Positions 1-5,894 of a stretch of 7,274 nt of DNA are shown in pieces (within the stretch, counting starts at the first letter, position 1; every line of letters starts with the position of its first letter). The stretch spans positions 1-7,274 of the forward strand of contig JACQTM010000328.1 in the NCBI GenBank assembly GCA_016210825.1, written 5' to 3'. The notes below the pieces were generated by a model. It was given only the letters and a program-made list of their open reading frames with translations. It was not told where the DNA came from and searched no databases. The stretch is from Hyphomicrobiales bacterium (lineage in GTDB: Bacteria > Pseudomonadota > Alphaproteobacteria > Rhizobiales > Xanthobacteraceae). The translations under genes were made by a program, and so were the position numbers.

Positions 1-1
1 C

Positions 2-109
2 GAGGGCGTCGCGCACGAGCAGGTCAAGCAATGGGCGCGCTCCTGGGGCGGCCGCAAAGAGCGTCCCGCGCCCAAACGTCACATGCCCAAGCGCTCCGCC
101 TCACGATGA
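2..109 (+). CDS. Antitoxin C-terminus (CopG/RHH-type), 5'-truncated
   Basis: The open frame entering from the left edge encodes 35 residues and stops at TGA 107-109. The visible tail contains a HEQVKQWARSWG stretch followed by a Lys/Arg/Pro-rich end. That resembles the conserved C-terminus of short CopG-like (ribbon-helix-helix) antitoxins paired with ParE/RelE toxins, whose tails typically read 'H-E-x-V-x-x-W-x-x-S-W-G'. The DNA-binding N-terminus lies outside the window. The stop codon overlaps the start of the next gene (ATGA at 106-109), so the two are translationally coupled, as is usual for toxin-antitoxin operons. By analogy the protein would bind and neutralise the downstream toxin and repress its own promoter. 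The family call is inferred from the tail and the neighbour. Confidence 0.72.
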   Translation, partial: EGVAHEQVKQWARSWGGRKERPAPKRHMPKRSASR

Positions 110-396
110 TCCTCTGGTCGCCCGAGGCGATCGACGAACTCGCCTCGCTGCGTGCTTACATCGCGGAGGACAATCCGGCGGTGGCGCGGCGGGTCGCGCT
201 CCGCATCATTCACAGCATCGAGCAACTGCTTGCCGGCCAGCCGCGCATGGGCCGCGCCGGACGCGTGTCCGGCACCCGCGAACTCATGGTGCCGGAGATG
301 CCCTATGTCATTCCCTATCGAATCCGGAACAATCGCCTTCAAGTACTGCGCGTCTATCACGGCGCGTGCCGCTGGCCGGACCAGTTCCGAGGTTGA
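106..396 (+). CDS. RelE/ParE-family toxin of a type II toxin-antitoxin pair
   Basis: This is a 96-residue basic protein, the usual length for the family. It shows WSPEAIDEL at residues 4-12, then a helical YIAEDNPAVARRV segment (18-30), GRAGRVSGTREL (49-60), PYVIPYRI (66-73) and a final LRVYHGACRWP (81-91). This is the strand order and C-terminal 'R-V-x-H-x-x-R-x-W-P' signature of RelE/ParE toxins. Family members either cleave ribosome-bound mRNA (RelE branch) or poison DNA gyrase (ParE branch). The sequence alone does not settle which applies here. The ATG at 106 is preferred over one at 31: it overlaps the antitoxin stop (ATGA), and the extra 25 residues from 31 are out-of-frame antitoxin sequence unlike any toxin N-terminus. 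It is unrelated to the topoisomerase gene parE found further along. Confidence 0.9.
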   Translation: MILWSPEAIDELASLRAYIAEDNPAVARRVALRIIHSIEQLLAGQPRMGRAGRVSGTRELMVPEMPYVIPYRIRNNRLQVLRVYHGACRWPDQFRG

Positions 397-401
397 AGTG
401 C

Positions 402-581
402 AGGATGGGTTGAGCGTAGCGAAACTCGTCCTACGAACTGATCTCCAACCGCTCGTCCCCGCGAAAGCGGGGACCCACGCTGGATTCCCGCTTGCACGGG
501 AATGAGCGGGTATAACCATCGCCGGGTCAAGCCCGCGCATGACAGACGATGGGTTTCGCTGTGCTCAACCCATCCTACGGG
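402..581. repeat. Cluster of REP-like palindromic modules, no gene
   Basis: The gap of about 195 bases after the toxin gene is filled with intergenic repeat modules. An imperfect palindrome at 402-434 (aggatgggtt at 402-411 against aactcgtcct at 423-432, pairing with two G-T wobbles) recurs in inverted orientation at 548-581 (gatgggtt at 548-555, aacccatc at 567-574). Between them are two compact hairpins (455-503, listed separately) and, at 517-543, an inverted relative of the module that opens the repeat at 1101. Short modules of this type are common between genes in Rhizobiales and other proteobacteria. Whether these belong to a named family cannot be told without a genome-wide search. Confidence 0.75.
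455..503. repeat. Two adjacent hairpins inside the REP-like cluster
   Basis: The first hairpin has an 8-bp perfect stem, gtccccgc (455-462) and gcggggac (467-474), closed by a GAAA tetraloop. The second has a 7-bp stem, attcccg (484-490) and cgggaat (497-503), with a 6-base loop. The layout matches a very widespread proteobacterial intergenic element built around 'cccgcgaaagcggg'. Transcripts reading through from the toxin gene would fold here, which could protect their 3' end. There is no T-run, so an intrinsic terminator is not supported. Confidence 0.75.
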
Positions 582-592
582 CTATTAGCATC

Positions 593-1036
593 TCATAAGC
601 GCAAGGCTTTTTCGATTGTCTTGATCTGAAACGCTTTGTTTCCGCCGAATGTGTCAATTGAATTGGATAGGCCAATTAGTCCTGCGCTGGCGTTTTGAGG
701 ATCATAGCGTAACAATCTCACGATCCTCACGGCAAGAAGCTCATTATCTGCAAAAGACCGCATCTGTGATGCGAGATCGCGAAGAACGCTCTGAGCCTCC
801 TCTAGTCGGGCGTTTTCTTTGTCGGATAGATCAAGTAACTCAACATTACCTGATGTAGCACCTACATCGTCTCGCACCTCTTTCTGACGAGCGCGGACAT
901 TGGCGAATTGGGTCATCCTGCGGATAACTTCGCCACGCAAATCGAAAAATTTTCGAACCGGGCGGCCTACAAACTCCATTGCAATCCAACCAGCTACCAC
1001 GGCTGCAATTGGCAAAATAACTTCGAAAATGATCAT
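593..1036 (-). CDS. Hypothetical protein, one N-terminal membrane segment
   Basis: The gene encodes a 147-residue protein. Residues 2-22 form a hydrophobic helix (MIIFEVILPIAAVVAGWIAM) followed at once by a basic stretch (RPVRKFFDLRGEVIRR), which suggests a single membrane anchor with the rest in the cytoplasm. Residues about 70-105 (DKENARLEEAQSVLRDL and onward) are charged and helical, possibly a short coiled coil. The C-terminal part contains the distinctive YDPQNASAGLIGLSNS segment (about 110-125). I have an impression of similar uncharacterised proteins in Bradyrhizobium-type genomes but no function to offer. No good Shine-Dalgarno sequence precedes the ATG. Hand counting gives about 48% G+C for 601-1020 (203 of 420), against about 67% in sampled lines of parE, and repeats lie on both sides. 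It is probably a real gene of foreign origin. Confidence 0.72.
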   Translation of the reverse strand: MIIFEVILPIAAVVAGWIAMEFVGRPVRKFFDLRGEVIRRMTQFANVRARQKEVRDDVGATSGNVELLDLSDKENARLEEAQSVLRDLASQMRSFADNELLAVRIVRLLRYDPQNASAGLIGLSNSIDTFGGNKAFQIKTIEKALRL

Positions 1037-1078
1037 GGCGATTTATCAATCAAGGACGTAATGCGAGTTGAGCGGAGC

Positions 1079-1099
1079 AAAACCCATCCAACGGGTTTT
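1079..1099. terminator. Possible bidirectional terminator hairpin
   Basis: A 7-bp stem, aaaaccc (1079-1085) and gggtttt (1093-1099), surrounds a 7-base loop. The T-run ending the right arm is mirrored by the A-run of the left arm, so the hairpin could act on either strand. On the minus strand it lies downstream of parE and its repeat and upstream of the 147-residue gene, where it could end parE transcripts. The stem is weak and T4 is short, so this is tentative. Confidence 0.35.
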
Positions 1100-1100
1100 C

Positions 1101-1186
1101 GTCATTGCCGGGCTTGACCCGGCAATCCATCATTTACGAAAGATGGATCACCGGGTCACGGCGCTACGCGCCGGCCCGGTGATGAC
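1101..1186. repeat. Composite REP-like element 3' of parE
   Basis: Nested inverted repeats are visible. A hairpin gccggg (1107-1112)/cccggc (1118-1123) opens the element. Next comes a stem atccatc (1125-1131)/gatggat (1142-1148). Last is a hairpin tcaccggg (1148-1155)/cccggtga (1175-1182) with an inner stem ggcgc (1160-1164)/gcgcc (1168-1172). The outer ends, gtcattgccggg and cccggtgatgac, are near-complementary as well. The arrangement, starting 'gtcattgccgggcttgaccc' and ending 'cggtgatgac', is typical of abundant Rhizobiales intergenic repeats. It begins only about 9 bases past the parE stop, so the parE transcript ends in or runs through it. It may stabilise or terminate that mRNA. Confidence 0.8.
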
Positions 1187-1194
1187 AAGAATTG

Positions 1195-3303
1195 TCACAC
1201 ATCCAACAACTCTTCATCCGCGAATTCCGCGTTCTGCTGAATGAACGCAAAGCGCGTTTCGGCTTTCGTGCCCATTAAATTCTCCACCGATTTCGCCGTC
1301 TTGCTGCGCTCCTTGTCCGCCAGCACGACTTTCAAGAGCGTGCGCTTGCGCGGGTCCATGGTGGTTTCTTTCAGCTGCATCGCCATCATCTCGCCCAGGC
1401 CCTTGAAGCGGCCGACCTCGACCTTGGCGTTGGCGTGGAAGGCGTTTTTGAGCAACTGATCCTTGTGCTTGTCGTTGCGCGCATAGAGCACCGTGCCGCC
1501 GTGGGCGAGGCGGTAAAGGGGAGGCACGGCGAGATAGAGGTGGCCCTTCTCGATCAGCCGCGGCATTTGCCGGTAGAAGAATGTGATTAGCAGCGAGGCG
1601 ATATGCGCGCCGTCAACATCGGCGTCGGTCATCACGATCACCTTGTCGTAGCGTAGCGCGTCGTCCTTGTAGTGGGTGCCGGTGCCGCAGCCGAGCGCCT
1701 GGATCAAGTCCGCAAGCTGCTGGTTCTGCGCCAGCTTGTCGCGACCGGCGGAAGCGACGTTGAGGATTTTTCCGCGCAGTGGCATTACGGCCTGGCTTGC
1801 TCTGTCGCGCGCCTGTTTCGCCGAGCCGCCGGCGCTGTCGCCCTCGACGATGAAAATTTCCGAGCCCTGCGCCGCGGTGTTGGTGCAATCGGCGAGCTTG
1901 CCGGGCAGGCGCAATTTACGCACTGCGCTTTTGCGCGCGATGTCCTTTTCCTGGCGGCGGCGCAGGCGCTCGTCGGCGCGCTCGGCGACAAAGTCGAGCA
2001 GCTTCGTCGCCTGCAACGGATTTCCCGCGAGCCAATGGTCGAACGGATCGCGGATCGCCTGATCGACGATTTTGGCGGCCTCGGCGGTGGCGAGCCGGTC
2101 CTTGGTCTGCCCTTGAAATTCCGGCTCGCGAATGAAGACCGAGAGCATGCAGCCGGCGCCGTCCATCACGTCGTCGCTGGTGATGGGCGCTGCGCGCTTT
2201 TCCTGGCCGATGCGCGCGGCGTGATCCTTCAAGCCGCGTAAGAGCGCCGTGCGCAATCCGCTCTCGTGCGTGCCGCCGTCGGCGGTGGGAATCGTGTTGC
2301 AATAGGAGGAGAGAAATCCGTCGGTGTCCGCGGTCCAGCCCACTGCCCATTCGACGCTACCGTGGCCGCCCTTCTTCTCCGACTTGCCGAAAAAAATGTC
2401 GGGGTGCACCAGCGTTGCCTTGTCGAGGCTGGCGAGCAGATAATCCTTCAAGCCGCCGGGGAAATGCAGCACGGCCTTCGCCGGCACATCGCCTTTCGCC
2501 AAATCTTTCGGGCACGACCAGCGCAACTCAACGCCGCCGAAGAGGTAGGCTTTCGCGCGCGCCATGCGGAACAGCCGTTCGGTGTTGAACTTTGCCTTGT
2601 CGCCGAAGATCGCGGGATCGGGCTTAAAGCGCACAGTGGTGCCGCGTCGATTCGGCGCGCGGCCAATCTTCTCCAACCCGGTCTTCGGCTTGCCGCGCGC
2701 AAAAATCTGCCGGTAAAGCTGGCCGCCGCGCGCGACCTCGACTTCCAGTTTTTCCGACAGCGCGTTGACGACGGAAACGCCGACGCCGTGCAGGCCGCCG
2801 GAGGTTTCGTAAACTCTGGAGTCAAATTTGCCGCCCGCGTGCAGCGTGCACATGATGACTTCGAGGGCGGACTTCTTCGGGAATTTCGGATGCGGATCGA
2901 TCGGGACACCGCGGCCGTTGTCGGCAACCGTCAGAAAGCCGTCGTTGCCGAGCGCGACCTCGATGAAGGTCGCGTGGCCGGCCAGCGCCTCGTCCATGGA
3001 GTTGTCGATCACCTCGGCGAAGAGGTGATGCATCGCCTTCTCGTCGGTGCCGCCGATATACATGCCAGGCCGCCGGCGCACCGGCTCGAGCCCTTCCAGC
3101 ACCTCGATGTCGCGGGCGGTGTAGGCGCCGCCGCCGCGCGATTTACCCTTGGCGTTGCCGCCCGCGGCCGAGCCGGCGAGATCAGCAAACAAATCGGGAG
3201 CACGCGACTTTTGCGTGCGCTTTTCGGTTTTCGCGGTCTTTTTGACGGTCTTGGACGGCTTCGCGGTCCGGGACGGTTTTTTGCTCTTCTTTGCCATGCG
3301 CAT
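1195..3303 (-). CDS. parE: DNA topoisomerase IV subunit B (ParE)
   Basis: This is the ATPase subunit of topoisomerase IV, which with ParC decatenates daughter chromosomes and relaxes supercoils in the cytoplasm. The protein has 702 residues. In order: a Lys/Arg-rich, low-complexity N-terminal extension (1-58); the GHKL ATPase domain with EVIDNSMDEA (97-106, Glu97 the likely general base), DNGRG (128-132) and GGLHGVG (169-175); a transducer domain with QTKDRL (399-404, Lys401 the ATP-contacting lysine); and the TOPRIM domain with the metal-binding residues Glu487 in EGDSAGG and Asp560/Asp562 in TDADVDGAHI. PLRGKILNV (508-516) and RFKGLGEM (632-639) follow the type II pattern. The short post-TOPRIM region and HYKDDALRYDKVIVM favour alphaproteobacterial ParE over GyrB. 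The ATG at 3303 gives MRMAKK; the in-frame ATG at 3297 (MAKK) is equally possible, and neither has a clear Shine-Dalgarno sequence. Confidence 0.96.
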   Translation of the reverse strand: MRMAKKSKKPSRTAKPSKTVKKTAKTEKRTQKSRAPDLFADLAGSAAGGNAKGKSRGGGAYTARDIEVLEGLEPVRRRPGMYIGGTDEKAMHHLFAEVIDNSMDEALAGHATFIEVALGNDGFLTVADNGRGVPIDPHPKFPKKSALEVIMCTLHAGGKFDSRVYETSGGLHGVGVSVVNALSEKLEVEVARGGQLYRQIFARGKPKTGLEKIGRAPNRRGTTVRFKPDPAIFGDKAKFNTERLFRMARAKAYLFGGVELRWSCPKDLAKGDVPAKAVLHFPGGLKDYLLASLDKATLVHPDIFFGKSEKKGGHGSVEWAVGWTADTDGFLSSYCNTIPTADGGTHESGLRTALLRGLKDHAARIGQEKRAAPITSDDVMDGAGCMLSVFIREPEFQGQTKDRLATAEAAKIVDQAIRDPFDHWLAGNPLQATKLLDFVAERADERLRRRQEKDIARKSAVRKLRLPGKLADCTNTAAQGSEIFIVEGDSAGGSAKQARDRASQAVMPLRGKILNVASAGRDKLAQNQQLADLIQALGCGTGTHYKDDALRYDKVIVMTDADVDGAHIASLLITFFYRQMPRLIEKGHLYLAVPPLYRLAHGGTVLYARNDKHKDQLLKNAFHANAKVEVGRFKGLGEMMAMQLKETTMDPRKRTLLKVVLADKERSKTAKSVENLMGTKAETRFAFIQQNAEFADEELLDV

Positions 3304-3463
3304 TACGGATCGGTATGGGCGGACGAATCGGGAGGGCTCGACTATGCCACGGCCATGGCGAAAGCATGAACGGGCGTGGGGTGCATTTTACTTAAGCATG
3401 CCGCCGGGGCTGGCCTAGACGCCCGTGCCGGGATAAACGATTTCACCCCGCCGCGAGCCATCC
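3304..3463. promoter_or_regulatory. Divergent intergenic region, parE / dedA
   Basis: These 160 bases separate two divergent starts and must carry promoters for both genes. I cannot point to convincing -35/-10 boxes. The only symmetry noted is an 8-bp inverted repeat, acgggcgt (3370-3377) and acgcccgt (3419-3426), about 40 bases apart, which could be chance in sequence this G/C-rich. No coding region is supported here. Confidence 0.4.
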
Positions 3464-3991
3464 ATGCCAATCGACACTTACGTTCCGCAAATCATCGAAT
3501 TTGTGCGCGCGCATCAGGGCTGGGCGGCGCCGATCGTGTTCGCGCTCGCGTTCGGGGAGTCGCTCGCCTTCATTTCCCTGCTGCTGCCGGCATGGGCGGC
3601 GCTGGTCGGCATCGGCGCCGTGATCGGGGCAACCGGGATTGCCTTCTGGCCGATCTGGATCGCCGGCGCCGCTGGCGCTGCGCTCGGCGATTGGCTGTCC
3701 TATTGGCTCGGCTACAAGTTCAAGGCGCCGATCGCGCATGTCTGGCCGCTGTCACGGCATCCGGATCTGTTGACGCGCGGGCATGCCTTCGTCGAGCACT
3801 GGGGCATCCTTGCCATCTTCATCGGCCGCTTCTTCGGCCCGTTGCGCGCCTCGGTGCCGCTGATCGCCGGCATTCTGGAAATGCCGTACTGGCAGTTTCA
3901 ATTCGCCAACGTCGCTTCCGCTTTTCTCTGGGCGTGGGTGCTCTTGATCTTCGGTGATTTTGGCTTCGGCATCGTCAAGTGGTTTACTTAA
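3464..3991 (+). CDS. DedA-family inner membrane protein
   Basis: The product is a 175-residue hydrophobic protein of the DedA/SNARE-associated (PF09335) family. These are inner-membrane proteins linked to envelope homeostasis; characterised members act in lipid-carrier or phospholipid translocation and support the proton-motive force. Hydrophobic spans are visible at about 21-60 (a re-entrant pair followed by a membrane helix), 62-84, 111-135 and 147-170. Family marks are GESLAFISLLLP (31-42, Glu32), GDWLSYWLGY (75-84, Asp76) and FIGRFFGPLRASVPLIAG (119-136), which carries the two conserved arginines Arg122 and Arg128. The usual small/acidic residues after the conserved proline (PGD or PGE) read PAW here (42-44). 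No strong Shine-Dalgarno sequence is seen. The gene is divergent from parE and convergent with the HbpS-like gene, so it is probably transcribed alone. The exact substrate is unknown. Confidence 0.9.
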   Translation: MPIDTYVPQIIEFVRAHQGWAAPIVFALAFGESLAFISLLLPAWAALVGIGAVIGATGIAFWPIWIAGAAGAALGDWLSYWLGYKFKAPIAHVWPLSRHPDLLTRGHAFVEHWGILAIFIGRFFGPLRASVPLIAGILEMPYWQFQFANVASAFLWAWVLLIFGDFGFGIVKWFT

Positions 3992-3997
3992 AAAGTA

Positions 3998-4028
3998 ACG
4001 GCTCCGCATGGCAATGGAGCGGAGCCGT
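3998..4028 (-). terminator. Intrinsic terminator between convergent genes
   Basis: A perfect 10-bp stem, acggctccgc (3998-4007) and gcggagccgt (4019-4028), has an 11-base loop. Read on the minus strand it is followed by TAC and then TTTTT, the expected pattern for a Rho-independent terminator of the HbpS-like gene, whose stop lies about 30 bases upstream. On the plus strand the stem begins 6 bases after the dedA stop but lacks a T-run, so it would more likely protect than terminate that transcript. Confidence 0.75.
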
Positions 4029-4058
4029 AACATCAGTATTGGTCTTGTTCGCTAAAGC

Positions 4059-4583
4059 TTATTTCACGGAACTCGCGCCGGCACTGCAGGCGACGCCGTC
4101 CTGTTCGCCGGTCGCGCCGCTACAGCCAACCGCGCCGATGACCTTGCCGCCCTCGATCAGCGGGACACCGCCGGGCGATGCAACAAGGGCTGGATCGAGA
4201 CTGGGAACGTAGGCACCAGCCGGCGTCTGCATGACGTTGAAAAACACCTGGGATGGGCGCCGGTATCGCGCCGCTGTGCGTGCCTTGCCCTGAGAGATTG
4301 TCACGGATGCAACTTGCGTCCCGTCCATTTTGTAGAAATAGACGAGATCGCCACTCGTATCGACGACTGAAATCGCGAGCTTCCAATTGCGTGGAGATTT
4401 CTTGGCCTCCGCCACCACCGCTTTCACCACCTCGGCGGCACGGTCGGCGGTAATCGAATTGCCATAAGGAATGTCGAACGGCATCTTGTCCGGCACGGCG
4501 GCCGGCGGCTGTTGCGCGCTGGCCGGCGAGGCGGCGAGCACTGCGGCGGAAGCCGTCAGGGCGAGCAAAACACTATGACGCAT
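4059..4583 (-). CDS. Secreted GlcG/HbpS-family (heme-binding-like) protein
   Basis: The precursor has 174 residues. Residues 1-23 are a Sec signal peptide (basic MRH, hydrophobic core, ASPASA before QQ), so the mature protein is periplasmic or released. The rest matches the HbpS/GlcG (former DUF336, PF03928) fold: a helix at about 45-62 (ADRAAEVVKAVVAEAKK), KLAISVVDTSGDLVYFYKMDG (68-88), SQGKARTAARYRRP (97-110) and, near the end, GGKVIGAVGCSGATGEQD (145-162). HbpS in Streptomyces binds heme and senses redox stress. GlcG accompanies glycolate genes but has no proven enzymatic role, so heme binding here is only a family-level guess. Two cysteines (154 and 166) lie close together near the C-terminus. 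The start at 4583 is fixed by a strong GGGAGGA and a proper signal peptide; the open frame continues upstream to 4721 but that part is not protein-like. It is divergent from the hydrolase gene at 4871. Confidence 0.88.
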   Translation of the reverse strand: MRHSVLLALTASAAVLAASPASAQQPPAAVPDKMPFDIPYGNSITADRAAEVVKAVVAEAKKSPRNWKLAISVVDTSGDLVYFYKMDGTQVASVTISQGKARTAARYRRPSQVFFNVMQTPAGAYVPSLDPALVASPGGVPLIEGGKVIGAVGCSGATGEQDGVACSAGASSVK

Positions 4584-4587
4584 GGAG

Positions 4588-4594
4588 TCCTCCC
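4588..4594 (-). promoter_or_regulatory. Ribosome binding site that fixes the HbpS-like start
   Basis: On the minus strand the sequence reads GGGAGGA, four bases, ATG. This is the strongest Shine-Dalgarno match on that side and rules out the longer reading from 4721. Confidence 0.85.
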
Positions 4595-4858
4595 ACTGGG
4601 TATCGATGCTGTTATTTCGCCATACCAAAAGGCCGCCAGCGCGCATCGTTGCGTTGGCAAGGCGGGGGATACTAGGGGCGGCGCGCGCCCAGCGACAATG
4701 GGGGGTGCTCCGATCACGCAAATTTTCACGATTCAGGAATAAACGCCGCGATCCAATGTTGCTATGATCGGGAACGCCGTTTTGCGCGCCGCATCGTCGC
4801 GCGTCGCAGTGGCGTCACCAAACTGAATTATTCGCCGGGAATCACGTTCGGAAAAAAT
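4595..4858. promoter_or_regulatory. Shared control region of two divergent exported-protein genes
   Basis: The 264 bases between the two Shine-Dalgarno sequences must hold both promoters. A TATGAT at 4763-4768 could be a plus-strand -10 box, but nothing resembling a -35 box sits at the right distance. No coding sequence or clean operator palindrome was found. Most of the region is G/C-rich, with an AT-richer stretch at about 4720-4743 and another at 4818-4858. Confidence 0.35.
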
Positions 4859-4865
4859 GGGAGGA
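4859..4865 (+). promoter_or_regulatory. Ribosome binding site of the MBL-fold hydrolase gene
   Basis: GGGAGGA followed by five bases and ATG fixes the start at 4871. It is the same seven bases as the site serving the divergent HbpS-like gene. Confidence 0.85.
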
Positions 4866-4870
4866 ATTTC

Positions 4871-5872
4871 ATGAACGCATTGACACGCCGCCACGTTCTG
4901 GCGGGAGCCGCGGCGGCTGGCGCCGCAACCGCGCTCACGCCGCTACTCAATACGCCAATCCGCGCCGCGGCGCCCACGGCTGGAAAACAGGTATCCGGCT
5001 GGTACCGCTACAAGGTCGGCAGCTTCGAGATTACCGTCGTCACCGACGGGGCGAACGTCAACCCGCTGGCCGATACTTACGTCGCGAATGCGCCGAAGGA
5101 TAAGGTCAACGACGCGATCGCCGCGAGTTATTTGCCAAAGGATAAGGCGAGCCAATCGTACACACCGATCGTGGTCAACACTGGAACGAAGCTCGTCGCC
5201 ATCGATACCGGCCTTGGGCTTGGCCTCTATGCGCAGAGTAAGGGCGCGGTCGGTCAGTATCATGCCAACCTTGCCGCCGCTGGCATCGACCGCAACGCCA
5301 TCGACACCGTGATCATCTCGCACTTCCACGGCGACCATATCAACGGCCTGCTCGATGCCGATAACAAGCTCGCCTTTAGCAAGGCCGAAGTCATGGTCCC
5401 AGCGCCTGAGTGGAAATACTGGATGGACGAAGGCAACATGAGCAAGGCAGCGGGCACGCCGCTGGAAGGTAACTTTAAAAATGTACGCCGCGTGTTCGGG
5501 GCCTTCGGCAACAAGGTAACGCAGTACGAGGGCGGCAAGGAACTCGTGCCCGGTATTAAGTCACTCGCGACGCCCGGCCACACGCCGGGTCATACCTCGC
5601 ACATCGTCGCATCCGGCTCCGACCAGGTCATGGTGCAGGCTGACGTCACCGCCGCCATGGCGTTCCTGTTCGTACGCAATCCCGACTGGCATTTGATGTT
5701 CGATATGGACAAGCCGCTGGCGGTGCAGTCACGCCGCAAGCTCTACGATCAAATGGCGGCCGACAAGATGCTGGTGCAGGGATTCCATTTCCGCTTCCCC
5801 GGCGCCGGCTATATCGAAAAAGACGGCAACGGCTATCGGCTGGTTCCGATCGCGTGGAATCCCGTGCTCTGA
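4871..5872 (+). CDS. Tat-exported MBL-fold hydrolase, methyl parathion hydrolase-like
   Basis: The 333-residue protein starts with a Tat-type leader: TRRHVLAGAAAAGAA (5-19) with the twin arginine at 6-7, a weakly hydrophobic core, and likely cleavage near Ala32-Ala34. The metallo-beta-lactamase fold follows: HFHGDH (151-156) supplies His151, His153, Asp155 and His156; GHTPGHT (236-242) the next histidine; Asp258 the bridging aspartate; and His306 the last ligand. The full dinuclear metal site is therefore present. WYRYKVGSFEITVVTDG near the N-terminus and FPGAGYIEKDGNGYRLVP (309-326) closely recall methyl parathion hydrolase, an organophosphate-degrading relative of lactonases. The natural substrate may be a lactone or another ester. 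The enzyme would act in the periplasm. The gene is divergent from the HbpS-like gene, and a large inverted-repeat structure starts 22 bases after its stop. The fold is certain; the substrate is not known. Confidence 0.92.
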   Translation: MNALTRRHVLAGAAAAGAATALTPLLNTPIRAAAPTAGKQVSGWYRYKVGSFEITVVTDGANVNPLADTYVANAPKDKVNDAIAASYLPKDKASQSYTPIVVNTGTKLVAIDTGLGLGLYAQSKGAVGQYHANLAAAGIDRNAIDTVIISHFHGDHINGLLDADNKLAFSKAEVMVPAPEWKYWMDEGNMSKAAGTPLEGNFKNVRRVFGAFGNKVTQYEGGKELVPGIKSLATPGHTPGHTSHIVASGSDQVMVQADVTAAMAFLFVRNPDWHLMFDMDKPLAVQSRRKLYDQMAADKMLVQGFHFRFPGAGYIEKDGNGYRLVPIAWNPVL

Positions 5873-5894
5873 TCTAAGTAAAATGATGCGTGCG

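Noticed and set aside
31..105. Earlier start for the toxin gene at 31
   Set aside because: These 25 codons are out-of-frame antitoxin sequence, and the ATG at 106 gives the family's normal N-terminus.
455..503. Possible CRISPR repeats
   Set aside because: There are only two dissimilar hairpins, no regular spacing and no spacers; they are REP-like modules.
2266..3369. A 367-codon plus-strand open frame opposite parE
   Set aside because: It is antisense to the conserved ATPase domain of parE. Long open frames opposite G/C-rich genes are expected, and its Ala/Arg/Gly-rich product shows no domain.
3376..3957. A 193-codon plus-strand open frame overlapping dedA
   Set aside because: It is another frame of the DedA gene. 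The DedA frame has the membrane segments and family motifs; this one is Arg/Ala-rich without a recognisable fold.
4584..4721. N-terminal extension of the HbpS-like protein to an upstream start
   Set aside because: It would bury the signal peptide and ignore the strong GGGAGGA at 4588-4594.
4763..4768. TATGAT as a firm -10 promoter box
   Set aside because: No -35-like hexamer lies 16-18 bases upstream, so a promoter call would rest on six bases alone.
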